This document shows, piece after piece, positions 25,715 to 29,297 of a DNA stretch of 29,297 nt. The notes below the pieces were generated by a model. It had not been told where the DNA came from and searched no databases. It saw only the letters and a list, made by a program, of their open reading frames with translations. Each line of letters opens with the position of its first letter. Position 1 is the stretch's first letter. Made by a program: the position numbers and the translations under genes. The DNA comes from RFTU01 sp032122355 (lineage in GTDB: Bacteria; Pseudomonadota; Gammaproteobacteria; Burkholderiales; Burkholderiaceae_C), in the NCBI GenBank assembly GCA_032122355.1, contig JAUMCS010000001.1, forward strand, positions 1-29,297, given 5' to 3'.

Positions 25715-27133
25715 ATGCACATACACATTTTAGGAATTTGTGGAACATTCATGGGGGGGCTGGCTGTGCTCGCCCGCGAAGCTGGCCACCAAGTCACAGG
25801 CTGCGATGCGGGTGTATACCCCCCGATGAGTGATCAATTAAAAGCTATGGGCATTGAACTGATCGAAGGCTATAGCCCAGATCAAATCCACATCAAACCT
25901 GACCTTTTTGTGGTTGGAAATGTAGTATCTCGAGGCAACCCGTTGATGGAAGCCATTTTAGAAGCAGGTCTACCCTACACCAGTGGCCCTCAATGGCTGT
26001 CAGATCACATCCTCCAGGGGCGTCATGTTTTGGCTGTAGCCGGAACTCATGGTAAAACCACCACCACATCTATGCTGGCCTGGATCCTTGAAGATCATTT
26101 TCAAAAACAACGCAGTTCAACCATCGGTTTTTTGGTCGGTGGTGTACCTTTAAATTTTGGAGTTTCAGCTCGATTGGGTGATGCTCATGCGCCTTTTGTG
26201 ATTGAATCGGATGAATACGATACAGCTTTCTTTGATAAGCGCAGTAAGTTTGTTCACTATCGCCCTCGAACAGCCATTTTTAATAACCTAGAGTTTGATC
26301 ACGCCGATATTTTCCCCAATTTGGATGCGATAGAAATTCAGTTTCATCATTTGGTAAGAACTATCCCTGAATCAGGATTAATTGTTGTTAATGCACGTGA
26401 AAAGTCGTTAGAACGGGTGCTTTCTTATGGATGCTGGAGCCGCACCCAATATTTTGGACATCCCCGAGAACAAATGGGTATGTTAAGAGCCCGTGGTGAG
26501 CATCATGCCTTTGATGTGTTGCGCGGTGGGCTCAAAGTGGGGCGGGTTGAATGGGATTTAGTGGGGGAACATAATCAGCTCAATGCGTTGGCGGCCATTG
26601 CTGCAGCCGAAAACGTGGGCATCAAAGCTGAAGCTGCTAGTCGTTCTTTAGCTTCATTCAAGAATGTTCGCAGAAGACTCGAACTAAAAGGTGAAGTTGT
26701 CTTAAGTACAGTAAAGGAAGCCCCTGCCGTTTCGGTGTACGATGATTTTGCTCATCATCCCAGCGCCATGCGCACAACCATTCATGGGTTGCGTCGGCAA
26801 CTAGACCGACTACACCCATCTGGAAAACCTCGCCGGATTTTGACCGTATTTGAACCTCGATCTAACACTATGAAGTTAGGTACGATGAAAAACCAGTTGC
26901 CTTGGTCATTGGAGGAATCTGACTTGGCATTTTGTTACAGCGCTGGTTTGAGTTGGGATGCTTCTACCGTACTTGCGCCAATGGGCCATCAAGCCTATGT
27001 ATGCGCTGACTTGCCCAGCTTAATTCGTGAAATCATAACCAAGGTAGAACCCGGGGATGCCATTCTATGCATGAGTAATGGCAGCTTTGGGGGAATACAC
27101 CAAAAGTTAATAAATGCTCTAAAAAATTCCTAA
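25715..27133 (+). CDS. mpl: UDP-N-acetylmuramate:L-alanyl-gamma-D-glutamyl-meso-diaminopimelate ligase
   Basis: Mpl is the cytoplasmic peptidoglycan-recycling ligase that attaches recovered murein tripeptide to UDP-MurNAc with ATP. The N-terminal Rossmann part reads HIHILGICGTFMGGLAVLAR, the P-loop is AGTHGKTTT (109-117), and ESDEYDTAFFDKRSKF with FNNLEFDHADIF is typical of Mpl over MurC. The start is the ATG at 25715-25717 (472 residues); a longer ORF reaches back to 25655, but its first 20 residues overlap the hemL end and have no match to the family. E. coli Mpl has 457 residues. Confidence 0.96.
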   Translation: MHIHILGICGTFMGGLAVLAREAGHQVTGCDAGVYPPMSDQLKAMGIELIEGYSPDQIHIKPDLFVVGNVVSRGNPLMEAILEAGLPYTSGPQWLSDHILQGRHVLAVAGTHGKTTTTSMLAWILEDHFQKQRSSTIGFLVGGVPLNFGVSARLGDAHAPFVIESDEYDTAFFDKRSKFVHYRPRTAIFNNLEFDHADIFPNLDAIEIQFHHLVRTIPESGLIVVNAREKSLERVLSYGCWSRTQYFGHPREQMGMLRARGEHHAFDVLRGGLKVGRVEWDLVGEHNQLNALAAIAAAENVGIKAEAASRSLASFKNVRRRLELKGEVVLSTVKEAPAVSVYDDFAHHPSAMRTTIHGLRRQLDRLHPSGKPRRILTVFEPRSNTMKLGTMKNQLPWSLEESDLAFCYSAGLSWDASTVLAPMGHQAYVCADLPSLIREIITKVEPGDAILCMSNGSFGGIHQKLINALKNS

Positions 27134-27166
27134 TCCGTCTTTCCACAAACCATTTGCCATATGTTT

Positions 27167-29297
27167 ATGCAAATCCCTGTTACCTCTAATCTATACCGTA
27201 TTGCACTCATAGCTTTAATGGGTAGCGTAGTTGGTTGCTCCACTTCTGCCCCCACCAGAAAACCCGTTGTAAACAAATTGCCCACAGGAACTGGTAGTGC
27301 GGCCACCGTAGAGGCACCAGATGGACTATCCACACCCCAAGTTAGCTCAACATCCAAGCCACTACCGCCAAATATTTCAGCGGCATCTGGCGTACCTTCT
27401 GCCCTACCAGCCTTTGAAGATGTGATTAAAGGCGCAACGCCAAATAAAGGCTATTTGCCTATTTGGACTCGTGACGACAAAACATGGATAGAAATTCCGA
27501 CGCAGCTATGGGGTCAGGCTTTTTTTATGGGTACCTCCTTGGCTCAGGGCTTAGGCCAGCATTATTTTTGGCCGGGGCTGATGCACTTTGACAAAGTGGT
27601 GAGCTTTAGGCGCATAGGAAACAACGTTCAGTTACTGGCACTCAATCTTGAAACACAAGCCCCGACTGCCCGCCCATTGCAACGGGCTTTAGCCGAAAGC
27701 TATTCGGAAAGTTTATTGGCCGCAGTACCATTAGTTGCTGCGCTGCATCCGCAGCGACAGTCTGCATTGATTGATGCAACTGCATTGCTCGGGGGCGATA
27801 TTACAGGGCTACAAACGAGGCTTGAGACCGCATACCGCATGCCTTACAGTCTTGATCGTGCCAATTCCCACATCACCCGAACCAAAAACGACGAAGCCAA
27901 TACCAGCGTCACCGTTCGATCGCACTATGCCGTGCCCAAGCTACCTGTAATCAGGCCCTCCTCAGGCCCTGTGCCGGCAGACAGTCAGCCAAATCCTCCG
28001 ACCATCGTACCGGATGCCCGAAGTTTATTTTTAACTTTGGTGTACACCTTCTCACCGCTACCGCAAGAGCCTATGAGGGCTAGACGGGCTGACCAGCGTG
28101 TGGGGTATTTCACCGAATCTTACTGGAATTTAGACGAGGACAACGGCATAGATCGGCGAACTCATGTGATTCGTCGCTGGCGACTTGAAAAACAAGACCC
28201 GCAATCCAACTTATCTGACCCCAAAAAACCCATACGTGTGGTGATGGATAAAAATATCCCCCTAAAATGGCGCGGCGCCCTCAAAGAGGGCGTTTTAGAG
28301 TGGAATAAAGCCTTTGAGGAAGCGGGTTTCAAAAATGCATTAGTAGTAGAGCAACAATCCGATGACTCCGATGAGTCGACGCTTGAGGGCGTGGGGATTT
28401 TGGCTCTGCGCTGGTTTAGTTCCGAAGCTGAGCAAACGGCCGCTGTTGGCCCTAGTCAAGCCGACCCCATTACCGGTGAAATACTAAGAGCAGCCGCCAT
28501 CATCCCTGAAAACTGGGCCAGATTAGGGCGTTTGCGTGTCCGTGATACACAACCTCGAATTCAAGCAAACTCCATCACTGGATGGGGTACTCATGATCAC
28601 ACAGCCGAGCAATGCACCTATGCTGCGGAAGCATTAGAAGGCGTTTCTACAGCTTATGAACTCATGGTGTTGCGTGGTTTGATTGACCCCCAAGGCCCTG
28701 AGGCAGAAAAATTTATATACCAAAGCCTCAAAGACGTAACCATGCATGAAGTCGGCCACGCACTGGGTTTGCGTCATAACTTTAAAGGCTCGGTGGGTAT
28801 CAGTCGAGAACAGTTACGTAACTCGGAATTTACTTCCGCTCATGGCATCTCCAACTCCGTGATGGACTACAACGGTCTTAATTTGACCTTGGAAGATGAA
28901 AAAATGGCTGATATACACATGAATCGATTAGGTGCTTATGACAAATGGGCTATTGCATGGGGGTATCGTGAATATGCAGCTGAGGACGAAGCTCGAGAGC
29001 TAGCTATACTGGCCTCTCAAAGCGACACCAATTCAGCCCTCGCCTACGCAACGGATGAGGACACCATCACTTCAGACCCGTTGGTCAACCGTTTTGATCT
29101 GGGCGATGACCCCCTTGAATACGCCAAAAGACAAATTCAATTGGCTCGAGAACTTTGGCAACGCACCACCCAACGCCCTCTAGACGCGAACGATGACATG
29201 AGCATCTACCGCCGTAACTTGCAACGTGTTTTAAACACCTACCAAGCAGCGGCTTCCTTGCTGGCCAAACACATGGGGGCAACACTGACTTCACGTC
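27167..29297 (+). CDS. Zinc-dependent metalloprotease lipoprotein, metzincin-type (partial, runs off the right edge)
   Basis: The product is an outer-membrane or periplasmic lipoprotein with a large catalytic domain. From the ATG at 27167 (another ATG in frame at 27161), a hydrophobic leader ends in SVVGC, a lipobox with the modified Cys at 24, then a Pro/Ser/Thr-rich linker. The zinc site is HEVGHALGLRH starting at residue 527 (bases 28745-28777), the HExxHxxGxxH form of metzincins, and SVMDYN some 30 residues later supplies the Met-turn. The overall arrangement resembles the DUF5117/DUF4953 metalloproteases of Proteobacteria and Bacteroidetes. About 710 residues are visible with no stop, so the C-terminus is missing. 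Mpl ends 33 bp before it on the same strand. The substrate is unknown. Confidence 0.85.
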   Translation, partial: MQIPVTSNLYRIALIALMGSVVGCSTSAPTRKPVVNKLPTGTGSAATVEAPDGLSTPQVSSTSKPLPPNISAASGVPSALPAFEDVIKGATPNKGYLPIWTRDDKTWIEIPTQLWGQAFFMGTSLAQGLGQHYFWPGLMHFDKVVSFRRIGNNVQLLALNLETQAPTARPLQRALAESYSESLLAAVPLVAALHPQRQSALIDATALLGGDITGLQTRLETAYRMPYSLDRANSHITRTKNDEANTSVTVRSHYAVPKLPVIRPSSGPVPADSQPNPPTIVPDARSLFLTLVYTFSPLPQEPMRARRADQRVGYFTESYWNLDEDNGIDRRTHVIRRWRLEKQDPQSNLSDPKKPIRVVMDKNIPLKWRGALKEGVLEWNKAFEEAGFKNALVVEQQSDDSDESTLEGVGILALRWFSSEAEQTAAVGPSQADPITGEILRAAAIIPENWARLGRLRVRDTQPRIQANSITGWGTHDHTAEQCTYAAEALEGVSTAYELMVLRGLIDPQGPEAEKFIYQSLKDVTMHEVGHALGLRHNFKGSVGISREQLRNSEFTSAHGISNSVMDYNGLNLTLEDEKMADIHMNRLGAYDKWAIAWGYREYAAEDEARELAILASQSDTNSALAYATDEDTITSDPLVNRFDLGDDPLEYAKRQIQLARELWQRTTQRPLDANDDMSIYRRNLQRVLNTYQAAASLLAKHMGATLTSR

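Noticed and set aside
1..29297. CRISPR array, tRNA, rRNA, IS element or prophage
   Set aside because: No regularly spaced direct repeats, cloverleaf-like sequence, transposase or integrase was found by reading; a computed search could still reveal small RNAs.

Overview
This window looks like chromosomal DNA of a motile, flagellated Gram-negative betaproteobacterium, most likely Burkholderiales and perhaps close to Alcaligenaceae. That placement is inferred from gene order (ygfZ opposite mltG-tmk-holB-tatD; rubredoxin, a ThiD-like kinase and hemL together) and from protein character; no rRNA or other decisive marker is present. Base composition looks balanced rather than GC-rich. A run of ten N at 18915-18924 shows this is a scaffold with an assembly gap. 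I see no tRNA, rRNA, IS element, prophage or CRISPR array.

Region 1 (1-7092, all minus strand) is a flagellar operon read from right to left: a sigma-54 activator lacking a receiver domain, then fliE, fliF, fliG, fliH, fliI and fliJ (cut by the left edge). These encode the rod/MS-ring junction, the MS ring, the rotor switch and the export ATPase with its regulator and chaperone-like partner. A near-perfect -24/-12 promoter lies just upstream of the activator, so the activator may drive its own operon. FliF and FliG both carry N-terminal extensions of about 50 residues.

Region 2 (7202-8614, plus) has a probably exported ankyrin-repeat protein and a fumarylacetoacetate-hydrolase-family enzyme. 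Region 3 (8583-12976, minus) is a tight housekeeping cluster: mltG (peptidoglycan), tmk (dTTP synthesis), holB (replication clamp loader), tatD (nuclease) and an NAD-binding epimerase-like protein, with several 4-bp overlaps. ygfZ runs divergently from mltG.

Region 4 (14018-18455) has ettA (minus), divergent rhlE followed closely by an Old Yellow Enzyme reductase (plus), then a small secreted ComEA-type helix-hairpin-helix protein (minus). Region 5 (18611-23092, plus) is a three-gene unit joined by 4-bp overlaps: a putative Na+/H+ antiporter (broken by the assembly gap), an MsbA-like ABC exporter and a class I photolyase. Region 6 (23097-29297) has a rubredoxin gene (minus) divergent from a co-directional series: a ThiD-like kinase with an altered active site, hemL, mpl, and a large lipoprotein metalloprotease with a metzincin zinc motif that runs off the right edge.

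Most of the content is familiar housekeeping. The best leads are the sigma-54 autoregulatory arrangement of the flagellar operon, the ThiD-like protein that has lost the usual substrate residues, and the extended FliF/FliG pair. No clear rho-independent terminator was seen; convergent genes are separated by only 4-18 bp or overlap.
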